A stretch of 64,000 nucleotides of DNA. It comes from Thalassococcus profundi. GTDB taxonomy: Bacteria; Pseudomonadota; Alphaproteobacteria; Rhodobacterales; Rhodobacteraceae. Positions within the stretch are counted from its first letter, which is position 1; each line of letters starts with the position of its first letter. The stretch is taken from assembly GCF_003344785.1 (NCBI RefSeq), contig NZ_QPMK01000016.1:61875-125874 (forward strand), written 5' to 3'. Under the pieces are notes generated by a model, which saw only the letters and a list, made by a program, of their open reading frames with translations, made no database searches and had not been told where the DNA came from. Made by a program: the position numbers and the translations under genes. Below, one piece after another: positions 7,291 to 15,872 of this stretch.

Positions 7291-8308
7291 TCTTGCAACC
7301 GCCGGCGTGCTGATCGTCATGGCCGCTCCGGCCTTTGCGGAGAGCTACGGCCTGGGACGCGAGGCGCTGCCCGAAGAGATCGCCGCCTGGGACCTGGACG
7401 TCAGCCCCGACGGCACCGGCCTTCCGCCCGGCTCGGGCTCGGTCGAGGATGGCGAGGCGATCTTTGCCGAGGCCTGCGGCGCCTGCCACGGCGTCTTTGC
7501 GGAAGGCGTGGGCAACTGGCCCAAGCTCGCGGGCGGTGACGGCACGCTGGCCAACGAAGACCCTGTCAAGACGGTGGGCAGTTACTGGCCGTACCTGTCC
7601 ACCACCTTCGACTACGTCCACCGCTCCATGCCCTTCGGCAATGCGCAAAGCCTGACCGCCGACGAGGTCTATGCGATCACCGCTTATATCCTTTACTCGA
7701 ACTTCATCGTGGAGGATGATTTCGTCCTGTCGAACGACAATTTCACCGAGGTCGAGATGCCCAATGCCGACGGCTTCTTCGTCGATGATCGCGCCGAAAC
7801 CGAGTACCCGATCTGGTCGGGCGAACCCTGCATGCAGAACTGCAAGGACTCGGTGGAAATCACCATGCGCGCCACGGTTCTGGACGTGACGCCCGAGGAA
7901 ACCGCCGAGGAGGCGGCGCCAGCGGCTGAGGAGGCGGCGGCGGAGCCTGCGCCTGAAGCGGCCGTCGAGGAAACGGCGGCCGTCGACCCCGAACTGGCGG
8001 CGGCGGGCGAAAAGGTGTTCCGCAAATGCTCGGCCTGCCACCAGGTGGGCGAGGGCGCCAAGAACCGCGCCGGTCCGCAATTGAACGGCATCGTCGGGCG
8101 TGACATCGGCGGTGTCGACGGGTTCCGCTATTCCGGCACCATGGCCGATCACGGCGGTGTCTGGGACGAGGCGACGCTTGCGGCCTTCCTCGCCGACCCG
8201 CGCGGCACCTTTAAGGGCACCAAAATGGCTTTTGCGGGTCTGAAGAAGGAGGACGACGTCGCCGCGGTCATCGCCTATCTCAAGGACGCCTCTGCCAATG
8301 CGAACTGA
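7274..8308 (+). CDS. soxD: SoxD, dihaem cytochrome subunit of SoxCD
   Basis: This 344-residue exported protein has two cytochrome c domains. The first has haem site C68-G-A-C-H72. The second has C252-S-A-C-H256, with a GTKMAF methionine region near the C terminus. An Ala/Glu-rich linker (about 207-245) joins them. It takes electrons from SoxC and passes them to small c-type cytochromes. It begins inside the end of soxC and ends 11 bases inside soxE, pointing to tight translational coupling. Confidence 0.94.
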   Translation: MSKFLNLATAGVLIVMAAPAFAESYGLGREALPEEIAAWDLDVSPDGTGLPPGSGSVEDGEAIFAEACGACHGVFAEGVGNWPKLAGGDGTLANEDPVKTVGSYWPYLSTTFDYVHRSMPFGNAQSLTADEVYAITAYILYSNFIVEDDFVLSNDNFTEVEMPNADGFFVDDRAETEYPIWSGEPCMQNCKDSVEITMRATVLDVTPEETAEEAAPAAEEAAAEPAPEAAVEETAAVDPELAAAGEKVFRKCSACHQVGEGAKNRAGPQLNGIVGRDIGGVDGFRYSGTMADHGGVWDEATLAAFLADPRGTFKGTKMAFAGLKKEDDVAAVIAYLKDASANAN

Positions 8309-8630
8309 TTTCGCGACACTGGCGCTAGCGGCGACGCTGGCGCCGCTTGCCGCCCTGGCTGAAGAACTGGTCGTGCCGGACGGGATCATGGATCTCGACG
8401 GAGATCCGGCCTACGGCGCCTATCTCGGCGGCGAATGCGCCGGGTGCCACCAGCTTGACGCCTACGACGGGATTCCGCCTCTGCACGGGCTGGATCGGGA
8501 ACACTTCATCCTGGCGATGCTCGAATACCGTCAGAAGCTGCGCGCCAATCCGGCGATGCAGCAGGTGGCCGGGCGGCTGTCGGATGAAGAGATCGCAGCC
8601 CTGGCTGCGTATTTCAACGAGTCCGACTAA
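8298..8630 (+). CDS. soxE: SoxE-position monohaem c-type cytochrome
   Basis: This 110-residue exported cytochrome has a signal peptide (1-21) and one haem site, C47-A-G-C-H51. It sits where soxE lies, between soxD and the flavoprotein soxF, and is related to the cytochrome subunit of flavocytochrome c sulfide dehydrogenase. As I recall, Paracoccus SoxE is larger and dihaem, so this looks like a reduced one-domain form. It probably accepts electrons from SoxF, or from SoxCD. Confidence 0.8.
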   Translation: MRTDFATLALAATLAPLAALAEELVVPDGIMDLDGDPAYGAYLGGECAGCHQLDAYDGIPPLHGLDREHFILAMLEYRQKLRANPAMQQVAGRLSDEEIAALAAYFNESD

Positions 8631-8656
8631 CCGGACCGATTTAGGGAGGAGTTACC

Positions 8657-9916
8657 ATGTTATTGAACAGAAGAGGATTTCTGGGCACCGGCGCGGCTGC
8701 GCTGAGCCTGGCGGCCCCGATGGTCCGCGCACAGGGCAAACCGCGCGTGGTCGTCCTGGGCGGCGGCGCGGGCGGCGCCACGGCGGCGCGCTACATCGCC
8801 AAGGACAGCGCAGGCGCCATCGACGTCACGCTGATCGAACCGTCGCGAAGCTACTACACCTGCTTTTTCTCGAACCTCTACCTGGGCGGCTTCCGCACGC
8901 TGGAAAGCCTCGCGCATTCCTACGGGACGCTGGCGTCGGAGTATGGCATCAACGTCGTGCACGACTGGGCGACCGGCGTGGACCGCGACGCCAAGACCGT
9001 GGCGCTGGCGGGCGGCGGATCGGTGCCTTACGACCGGCTGATCCTGAGCCCCGGCATCGACTTCGTCGACGGGTCCGTCGAGGGCTGGTCGCTGGCCGCG
9101 CAGAACGCCATGCCCCACGCCTACAAGGGCGGATCGCAGACCGAGCTTCTGAAGGCCCAGCTTGAAGACATGCCCGAAGGCGGCACCTTCGTCATGGTCG
9201 CGCCGCCCAACCCCTACCGCTGCCCGCCCGGGCCGTACGAGCGCGTGTCGATGGTGGCGAGCTACCTCAAGGCCAACAATCCCACGGCCAAGATCATCAT
9301 CTCGGATCCCAAGGAGAGCTTTTCGAAACAGGCGCTGTTCGAGGAAGGCTGGAACCAGCACTACTCGGGCATGATCACCCGGATCGGGCCGGATTTCGGG
9401 GCCGAGAACACGTCGGTGAACCCCACCGACATGACCGTCGACATCGACGGCGAGGTGGTGAACGCCGCTGTGGTCAACGTCATCCCGGCGCAGAAGGCCG
9501 GTCTGATCTGCGAGAGCGCAGGTCTGACGGATGGCAACTGGGCGCCCGTGGTGCCGGAAACCATGCAAAGCCGGATGGACGAGAACATCCATATCCTCGG
9601 CGATGCGGCGGCGCAGGGCGACATGCCGAAATCGGGCTTTTCGGCCAACAGCCAGGCCAAGGTCTGCGCCATGGCGGTGCGCGGCGCGCTCACCGACTCG
9701 CAGGTCTTCCCGGCGCGCTTCTCCAACACCTGCTGGTCGCTCATTTCCGAGAACAACGGCGTCAAGGTCGGCGCGTCCTACGAGGCGACCGAGGAAAAGA
9801 TCGCCAGCACTGGAGGGTTCATCAGCGACACCGGCGAGGATGCGGCCCTGCGCGAGGCGACCTACGAGGAAAGCATCGGCTGGTACGCGGGCATCACCTC
9901 CGACATGTTCGGCTGA
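8657..9916 (+). CDS. soxF: SoxF, FAD-dependent sulfide dehydrogenase flavoprotein
   Basis: This 419-residue protein matches the flavoprotein subunit of flavocytochrome c. It has a twin-arginine leader (NRRGFLG), a dinucleotide-binding loop GGGAGG at about residues 35-40, a conserved cysteine in YRCPPGPYERV and a second in SNTCWSL that could form the redox-active pair. It oxidises sulfide in the periplasm, probably passing electrons to the SoxE-type cytochrome encoded 26 bases upstream. GGGAGGAG precedes the ATG. It is the last sox gene; no soxG or soxH follows. Confidence 0.93.
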   Translation: MLLNRRGFLGTGAAALSLAAPMVRAQGKPRVVVLGGGAGGATAARYIAKDSAGAIDVTLIEPSRSYYTCFFSNLYLGGFRTLESLAHSYGTLASEYGINVVHDWATGVDRDAKTVALAGGGSVPYDRLILSPGIDFVDGSVEGWSLAAQNAMPHAYKGGSQTELLKAQLEDMPEGGTFVMVAPPNPYRCPPGPYERVSMVASYLKANNPTAKIIISDPKESFSKQALFEEGWNQHYSGMITRIGPDFGAENTSVNPTDMTVDIDGEVVNAAVVNVIPAQKAGLICESAGLTDGNWAPVVPETMQSRMDENIHILGDAAAQGDMPKSGFSANSQAKVCAMAVRGALTDSQVFPARFSNTCWSLISENNGVKVGASYEATEEKIASTGGFISDTGEDAALREATYEESIGWYAGITSDMFG

Positions 9917-9920
9917 TCAC

Positions 9921-9975
9921 GGTTCAGGGGGCGGCGCCTTGTGGCCCCCGACTCCCGGCGGCGCGCTCCTGAACC
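9921..9975. terminator. Inverted repeat between convergent soxF and csaA
   Basis: GGTTCAGG (9921-9928) and CCTGAACC (9968-9975) flank a GC-rich segment that can itself fold (GGGGGC / GCCCCC). The element lies between the ends of convergent genes, so it may stop transcription from both sides. There is no T-run. Confidence 0.4.
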
Positions 9976-9994
9976 GGGCGCGCCGTTCGGCGTT

Positions 9995-10325
9995 TCAGTG
10001 CATCCTGCCGCCCAAAGGCACGTCGCGATCAGGCGCCAGAAGCACGATGGCGCCATCCGCGTCCGAGACGCCCAGCACCAGCACTTCGGACATGAACGGC
10101 CCGATCTGGCGCGGCGGGAAGTTCACCACCGCCATGACCTGCCGCCCGACAAGCGCCTCGGGCGTGTAATGCACCGTGATCTGGGCGCTGGTCTTCTTCT
10201 CACCGATCTCGGGGCCGAAATCGATCCACATCTTGATCGCCGGTTTACGCGCCTCGGGAAACGGCTCTGCCCGGGTCACGCGCCCGGCGCGGATGTCGAC
10301 TGCGGCGAAATCGTCGTAGCTGATC

Positions 10326-10333
<8 letters not shown>
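9995..10333 (-). CDS. csaA: CsaA-like tRNA-binding-domain protein
   Basis: This 112-residue protein is a stand-alone EMAP/tRNA-binding OB-fold. It opens FAAVDIRAGRV and has the conserved VNFPPRQIG segment and C-terminal VLLAPDRDVPLGG. CsaA binds tRNA and has been linked to secretion or chaperone functions in Bacillus; the role in alphaproteobacteria is unclear. Its start overlaps the end of proC by 8 bases, so the two genes are co-transcribed. Confidence 0.9.
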
Positions 10334-11138
<805 letters not shown>

Positions 11139-11189
11139 GATGCTCTCCTGCGCGTCCCGCTGGCTGCGTGGCGTGTTCCGACGCCCCGT

Positions 11190-11939
11190 TCAGCCCGGCT
11201 GCGTCACGATGATCGCACCTCGGTCCGTCGCGACGACCGTGTGCTCGTACTGGACTACCGGCGCCGGCGGGGCGCTGTAAAGGGTCCAGTCGTCTTCGCC
11301 CTCGGTCGCCCAGAGGCCGCCTCGGGACAGGAACGGCTCGACCGTGAGCACCAGCCCGTGGTTGATCCGCCGGCGGTCGCCCAGGACCGGCCATGTCGGG
11401 ATCTCGCCCGGCGCCTCGTGCAGGGCGCGGCCGACACCGTGGCTGGCGAGGTTTCGGATCAGAGTGTAACCCCGCGCCTCGGCGAAACGTCCGATGGCGC
11501 GTCCGATCCCGGCCAGCGGCCGGTCGCTGCCCACCTGCGCGATGCCGATCTGCATGGCCCGCCGGCCATCGCGGCACAACCGGTCGACCGACGGCTTGAC
11601 CGGCGCCATGCGAAACGAGGCGCCGGTGTCGGCAAAGTACCCATCCTTGGAGGCCGAAACGTCGATATTCACCAGGTCGCCAGCCCGCAGCACACGGTCG
11701 CCGGGGATGCCGTGGGCGATTTCCTCGTTCACGCTGATGCAGCTGGCACCGGGAAAGCCGTAGGTGTCCTCCGGCGCCGGAATCGCGCCGTCGCGCTCCA
11801 GCAACCGTCGCCCGATGTCGTCGAGGTCCCGCGTGGTCATGCCGGGTTCCATGGCACGGGCCATGGCCTGCAGGGTGTTGGCGACGATGCGCCCGATGAC
11901 CTTGAGCCCGTCAAGCTCTTCGGCTTTGGTGATCGTCAT
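11190..11939 (-). CDS. map: Type I methionine aminopeptidase
   Basis: This 249-residue enzyme removes N-terminal methionine. The five metal ligands are recognisable: D in VNIDVSA, D in ADTGASF, H in LASHGVGR, E in TVEPFLS and E in QYEHTVV. The substrate histidine lies in NEEIAHGIPG. It sits far from the ribosomal genes where the housekeeping map often lies, so it could be a second copy. It appears to be transcribed with proC. Confidence 0.93.
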   Translation of the reverse strand: MTITKAEELDGLKVIGRIVANTLQAMARAMEPGMTTRDLDDIGRRLLERDGAIPAPEDTYGFPGASCISVNEEIAHGIPGDRVLRAGDLVNIDVSASKDGYFADTGASFRMAPVKPSVDRLCRDGRRAMQIGIAQVGSDRPLAGIGRAIGRFAEARGYTLIRNLASHGVGRALHEAPGEIPTWPVLGDRRRINHGLVLTVEPFLSRGGLWATEGEDDWTLYSAPPAPVVQYEHTVVATDRGAIIVTQPG

Positions 11940-11971
11940 GTCCTGATCCTCGTTTTCGTACGTCCGACAAG

Positions 11972-11997
11972 AAAAGGACCGGTCGCCCGGCCCTTTT
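11972..11997 (-). terminator. Terminator downstream of the YbjN-domain gene
   Basis: AAAAGG-A-CCGG and CCGG-C-CCTTTT form a stem with one mismatch and a TCGC loop. Read leftward it ends in a T-run, 23 bases after the stop at 12020. It separates this gene from map. Confidence 0.7.
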
Positions 11998-12019
11998 CAA
12001 CGCGCGTCAGGGAGGAGAG

Positions 12020-12520
12020 TTACGCGCGCCCGTACGCCTCCGCAATGGCCACCTGCAGGGCCTCGCGGGGGGTCTTGTCGCTGTAGACCATCAATTGGAA
12101 CGCCGGGTAGTAACGTTCCGCGCTCAGCACGGCGGCGGTGATCAGCGTGTCGATCTGCTCGGGGCTCGCGACGTTGCCGCCCGCCAGGACCAGGCCGTAG
12201 CGGTAGACCATCAGCTGCTGTTCGGCCCAGTAGCTGAACGCCCCGGCCCAGCACTGGTCGTTGACCGAGTTGAGCCCTTCGTAAAGCTGCGGCAACTTGT
12301 TCGCAGGCGGCTCCATCTCGAAGGTGCAGATCAGCCGCAGGGTCTCGTCGTAGCCCGACCAGGCCAGGGTGATCGAATAGGTGCGCCACTGGCCTTCGAC
12401 CGCCATGGCGATCTGGTCATCGGCGATGCGCTCGAAATCCCAGTCATGGTGTTCGGCCAGATGCTCGACGATGTCGATCGGGTGAATATCCTCTTCCAGG
12501 TACTGCTCGGACAGGGCCAT
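12020..12520 (-). CDS. YbjN-domain protein
   Basis: This 166-residue cytoplasmic protein resembles the YbjN/sensory-transduction-regulator family common in alphaproteobacteria. It has an acidic N terminus (LEEDIHPIDIVE), a beta-rich middle and a C-terminal YYPAFQLMVY segment. The biochemical role is unknown; it has been linked to stress and motility in enterobacteria. The ATG at 12520 with AGAGGTGG upstream is preferred to the in-frame start at 12568. It is the last chromosomal gene before the prophage. Confidence 0.75.
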   Translation of the reverse strand: MALSEQYLEEDIHPIDIVEHLAEHHDWDFERIADDQIAMAVEGQWRTYSITLAWSGYDETLRLICTFEMEPPANKLPQLYEGLNSVNDQCWAGAFSYWAEQQLMVYRYGLVLAGGNVASPEQIDTLITAAVLSAERYYPAFQLMVYSDKTPREALQVAIAEAYGRA

Positions 12521-12896
12521 GGCGCCACCTCTGTTGTTGTGTAGCGACCGGGTTCGGCAGTGTCCCAATCGCTAGGTGCCTGCTCTAGGAACGGGGGCTG
12601 TTCCCACGTCCCTTACCAGATATGGTGCCTGTGTCGGGTAGCGTCTGTAAAGCTATATTTTTGGGGATAAGACGATAAGTTGTGGATGAAGCGGGGGTGA
12701 TGCCTAAATAGCGGCATGTTCAGTTGCACGAACCTGTGTCGCAGGGGGGCGCGTGGGAGACGGGCTTGCAGGCGAAGGCCGGTGTGGCTGTAGCGTGACA
12801 TCAGGTTTTACAGAGTTTGACACGCAAAATTGCAGCAGACGATTTTTCAGGCGGAGCCGTTTGAAGAAGTTGTGAAGAAGCCCTCAAACCGCATTT
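12521..12896. other. Gene-free stretch probably holding the prophage right end
   Basis: No convincing gene lies in these 376 bases. CCTGTGTCG occurs at 12628 and 12733, and TGAAGAAG is repeated at 12862 and 12873. Because MuA-type ends carry several transposase sites, the outer end of the prophage is expected here, but no clear TG start with a matching 5-base target duplication on the far side could be fixed. Confidence 0.4.
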
Positions 12897-14723
12897 TCAA
12901 CCTGCTGCCCGTCGCTCTCTGAAGGATGGCATGACTGGCACGTCCTCCGGAAGCTCTGCGGTAAGCTCCTGAGCCTTGCCACCGGCGATCGCCAAGAGCA
13001 TTTCTCGCTGAGCGAGGTCGCGGGGGTTTTTGAAGGCGGCTCTGGCCGATTTCTTTCGTCCGATCGCCGCCGCCGTCACTGTATCCAGCATCGCCGGCAC
13101 GTTGATCACCGCTCCCGCGAACATCTCGGCGATGGTGATAATCTGAACGGCCGGGATCGGACCGAAGAGGGTATCGACCTTGCCGAATTCCCGCGCAGCA
13201 TCGCGCATGCCCTTTGTCGGTTCGTGCGCGCAAACCAATACGCCTATGGCCTTGTCGTCTTTGGTCAATCGGCGCTGGGTCTGAACCGTCCCGCCAAGAT
13301 CTCGAACCATCCCTGGGTTGAGACTGCGCCCACCCTTTACAGAGACGATCCCTCGGCTACGATCATCGCTGGCTGTTAGATAGTAGAATGTTCCGTCGAT
13401 CCCGCCATCTCCCCGGAACTTGCCAGAGTGCATTGCACCCAAAGCTGTAACCGCCCATTCCTCGAACTTGAAAGGGTGGTTTTCGGCCAGCCACATTGCA
13501 CCGTCGGCGCTCTTCGGGATGCCGAAAACGTCGTATTTTACGTTCGGAAAATGGTGTTTCAAGCGGTCTTGAACGACATGCATCGATTGAACCGCCACGT
13601 CGATCCCGATCCATTTGCGGCCCAGCTCCTCAGCTGCGTGTAGAGTGGTGCCACAGCCGCAGAACGGATCAAGTACGACGTCGCCAGGATTTGAAGATGT
13701 TTCGAGTATCCTCTGCAACAGAGTGATTGGTTTCTGTGTAGGATATCCAAGACGCTTATCTCCCTTTTGGAATGAAATGTCGGACCACAGATCCTGCAGC
13801 GGCACGCCTGGCATCTCGTCAAGAAAGCGCTTGTATTCCGGCATGCCGTCGTAGGTATGCCTGATCCGGCCCTCATGAGCCATGATCTTCATGTTCGTCA
13901 GCGAATAAGCCCAAAATCGGCCAGAGTACGGTTGAACCGCTTTGTACTCCCAGCCTCTTTTTGGATTGAGCCATTCATCGTCGGTGTCGGCGGTCCAACG
14001 GACACGAGCGGCGACCGGCTTCTTCACACGCCAATCGTAGGAAACGTCTCCACCGTCTTTGGCCGCAGTCAAATCACCTCTTCTGAAGCGGCGGCCGGTT
14101 TCATCGATAAGCTTGTAATCCCGCCCCGTGTACTCTTCGGAATAAGGTGTAAATTGAGCGTTCCAAACCCATTTGCGTGATTTTCTGTAGTAGAGAAGGG
14201 TGTCATGCACGTGCCCGAAGTTTTTCAGACCTTGTGCAGTATCGTTATGCGCAGAGGAGCGCTTCCAGCAAATCTCTGAGCCGAACTGACCCGGTCCAAA
14301 TATCGAATCCAGAACAATTTTCAGGTAATGGCTCGCGGTCGGGTCACAGTGAAGGTACAGGCTTCCGCTAGGTTTTAAAGCTCTGTGCAGTTCCAACAAT
14401 CGTGCGATCATCATGGTTAGATATGCGAGCATGTCGTTCGTGCCCAAAATGAGACGCAGCGAGCTCAGAACGTCCGCTGCCTTGCCAGGCATCGCCAGCA
14501 CATCCTCAAAAGTCTCCTCTGCCGCATCTCCCCATGACCAGGTATCGTCGAATGTCGCGATCTGGGAGTCCGCCCATTTGCTCTTGTCTGGACTTTTGAA
14601 AAGAAGGTTGTAGTTCGCGTTCGAATTAAACGGTGGGTCCAGATAGATCAGATCGACGCTCTCGTCGGGGATGTATTCCCGCAAGATGTGCAGATTATCG
14701 CCAAAATAAAACGCGTTCTTCAT
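12897..14723 (-). CDS. Beta-class DNA methyltransferase with C-terminal nuclease-like domain
   Basis: This 608-residue protein has the amino-methyltransferase motif IV DPPF (29-32) ahead of the AdoMet motif DPFCGCGTT (352-360), the beta-class order; DPPF suggests N6-adenine. After about residue 415 a second domain contains E421, GDGGIDG (D443) and SVKGG (K463), resembling the Mrr-type PD-(D/E)XK nuclease core. One chain may therefore both modify and cut. The ATG at 14723 with GGTGGAG upstream is preferred; the frame is open to 14825. GC content is clearly lower than in the adjacent tail genes, so this is acquired cargo at the late end of the prophage. Confidence 0.82.
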   Translation of the reverse strand: MKNAFYFGDNLHILREYIPDESVDLIYLDPPFNSNANYNLLFKSPDKSKWADSQIATFDDTWSWGDAAEETFEDVLAMPGKAADVLSSLRLILGTNDMLAYLTMMIARLLELHRALKPSGSLYLHCDPTASHYLKIVLDSIFGPGQFGSEICWKRSSAHNDTAQGLKNFGHVHDTLLYYRKSRKWVWNAQFTPYSEEYTGRDYKLIDETGRRFRRGDLTAAKDGGDVSYDWRVKKPVAARVRWTADTDDEWLNPKRGWEYKAVQPYSGRFWAYSLTNMKIMAHEGRIRHTYDGMPEYKRFLDEMPGVPLQDLWSDISFQKGDKRLGYPTQKPITLLQRILETSSNPGDVVLDPFCGCGTTLHAAEELGRKWIGIDVAVQSMHVVQDRLKHHFPNVKYDVFGIPKSADGAMWLAENHPFKFEEWAVTALGAMHSGKFRGDGGIDGTFYYLTASDDRSRGIVSVKGGRSLNPGMVRDLGGTVQTQRRLTKDDKAIGVLVCAHEPTKGMRDAAREFGKVDTLFGPIPAVQIITIAEMFAGAVINVPAMLDTVTAAAIGRKKSARAAFKNPRDLAQREMLLAIAGGKAQELTAELPEDVPVMPSFRERRAAG

Positions 14724-14851
14724 TTCGATCTCCACCCCCCAGGGTGGCGCGACATGCGCGCAAAGATACTCCGCAAAGTGGACGCCATTCTCCAAGCAAA
14801 AATAGCACCATTTAAATTTCGCCAAGGTTCATGGTAACGGTGCAACCAGCA

Positions 14852-14873
14852 TATGCCGTCGATTATCGGCATA
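14852..14873. promoter_or_regulatory. Inverted repeat in the leader of the methyltransferase
   Basis: TATGCCG and CGGCATA face each other across 8 bases, about 130 bases upstream of the methyltransferase start and 100 bases after the last tail gene. Its place suits an operator or autoregulatory site for the cargo gene. No protein can be assigned. Confidence 0.35.
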
Positions 14874-14969
14874 GGCCCATCATCTTGAAGTCCGGTTAAA
14901 TTCGGTCTCGTTGATCTCTCCAGTTGGCCCGGCCGCAAGCGCAACCTCTCCCGAGCGACACGCCGCCGA

Positions 14970-15860
14970 TTACGCCGCGATCGTCATCCCAGGATGCCGC
15001 TCGAGGAACAGGTTGCGGACCGCGGTGCGGATCTCGGCGCCGGTCGAGGGGAAGACCAGGAATTCCTCGATGAAACCGTCCAGGGGCGTGGAGAAGCTGT
15101 TGCCCACGTCCGTCCGGATCGAGCCGATGCGGAAGCGCTGGCCGGCGGCGACGGGGCCGCAGTTGGGGGTGCCGCTGACCGCCTGCAAGACGCCGTTGAC
15201 GTAGATATTGGCGGTGGCGAGGCCGGTGAACTCGACCACCAGCGCCATCAGGCCGCCGCCATTGGCGCCGGTCACGGTGGCGGTCAGCTGGGTCGGGCCG
15301 TTGCGGCGGGTGTAGGCGTTGATCTCGCCCGCACCGCCGAAGCCGATGGCCATGATGTTGCTGCCGTCCCCCAGCGTGTCGCCCGAGATCGCGAAGCCGC
15401 CGCTGCCCGCGGGCTGCTGCATCAGTAGCGCCACGGTCATCCGGTTTACGCCATCGGTGCTGACCTCGGGCAGGACCGCGTTGGCCGAGGACAGCAAAGT
15501 CCCCATGGCCACCGGCGTTGTGGCGGGCGACGCCTGGCCCATGTTGAACCGGCCGTCCGTCCCGGCGTTGCGCGGCACCCGCTGCGCGCTGGTGGTGTCC
15601 TCGGGGTGTCGGATCAGGTATTGCGGCAGGCCGTCGAGGCCCATCACATGCCCCGGCACGTTGACGATGAAGCCGTCGGAGCCGGTCTCGTCATCGGCGT
15701 AAAGCCCGCCGAACCAGCTCTTGGGTTTCTCGCGCCAGGCGGGCTGGCCCAGCAGGTCGAGCAGCGCGCCCTCGGCGGGCGTGTAGAGCTGCGCGGCCCC
15801 GGCCGGCGCGATGACCGACCCGTTGGTGACTTTCTGTTCGAGGACGTATTTCGCGGGCAT
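14970..15860 (-). CDS. Lectin-like (LamG type) distal tail protein
   Basis: This 296-residue protein has a beta-rich C-terminal half in the style of concanavalin/LamG sheets: LMALVVEFTGL, ANIYVNGVL and the ending LDGFIEEFLVFPSTG. The N terminus, MPAKYVLEQKV, resembles small phage tail-tip attachment regions. It is the last gene of the tail operon, right after the fibre gene (12-base gap), so a role in binding host surface glycans is likely. No enzymatic motif is seen. Confidence 0.6.
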   Translation of the reverse strand: MPAKYVLEQKVTNGSVIAPAGAAQLYTPAEGALLDLLGQPAWREKPKSWFGGLYADDETGSDGFIVNVPGHVMGLDGLPQYLIRHPEDTTSAQRVPRNAGTDGRFNMGQASPATTPVAMGTLLSSANAVLPEVSTDGVNRMTVALLMQQPAGSGGFAISGDTLGDGSNIMAIGFGGAGEINAYTRRNGPTQLTATVTGANGGGLMALVVEFTGLATANIYVNGVLQAVSGTPNCGPVAAGQRFRIGSIRTDVGNSFSTPLDGFIEEFLVFPSTGAEIRTAVRNLFLERHPGMTIAA

Positions 15861-15872
15861 GGTGTTGCTCCT

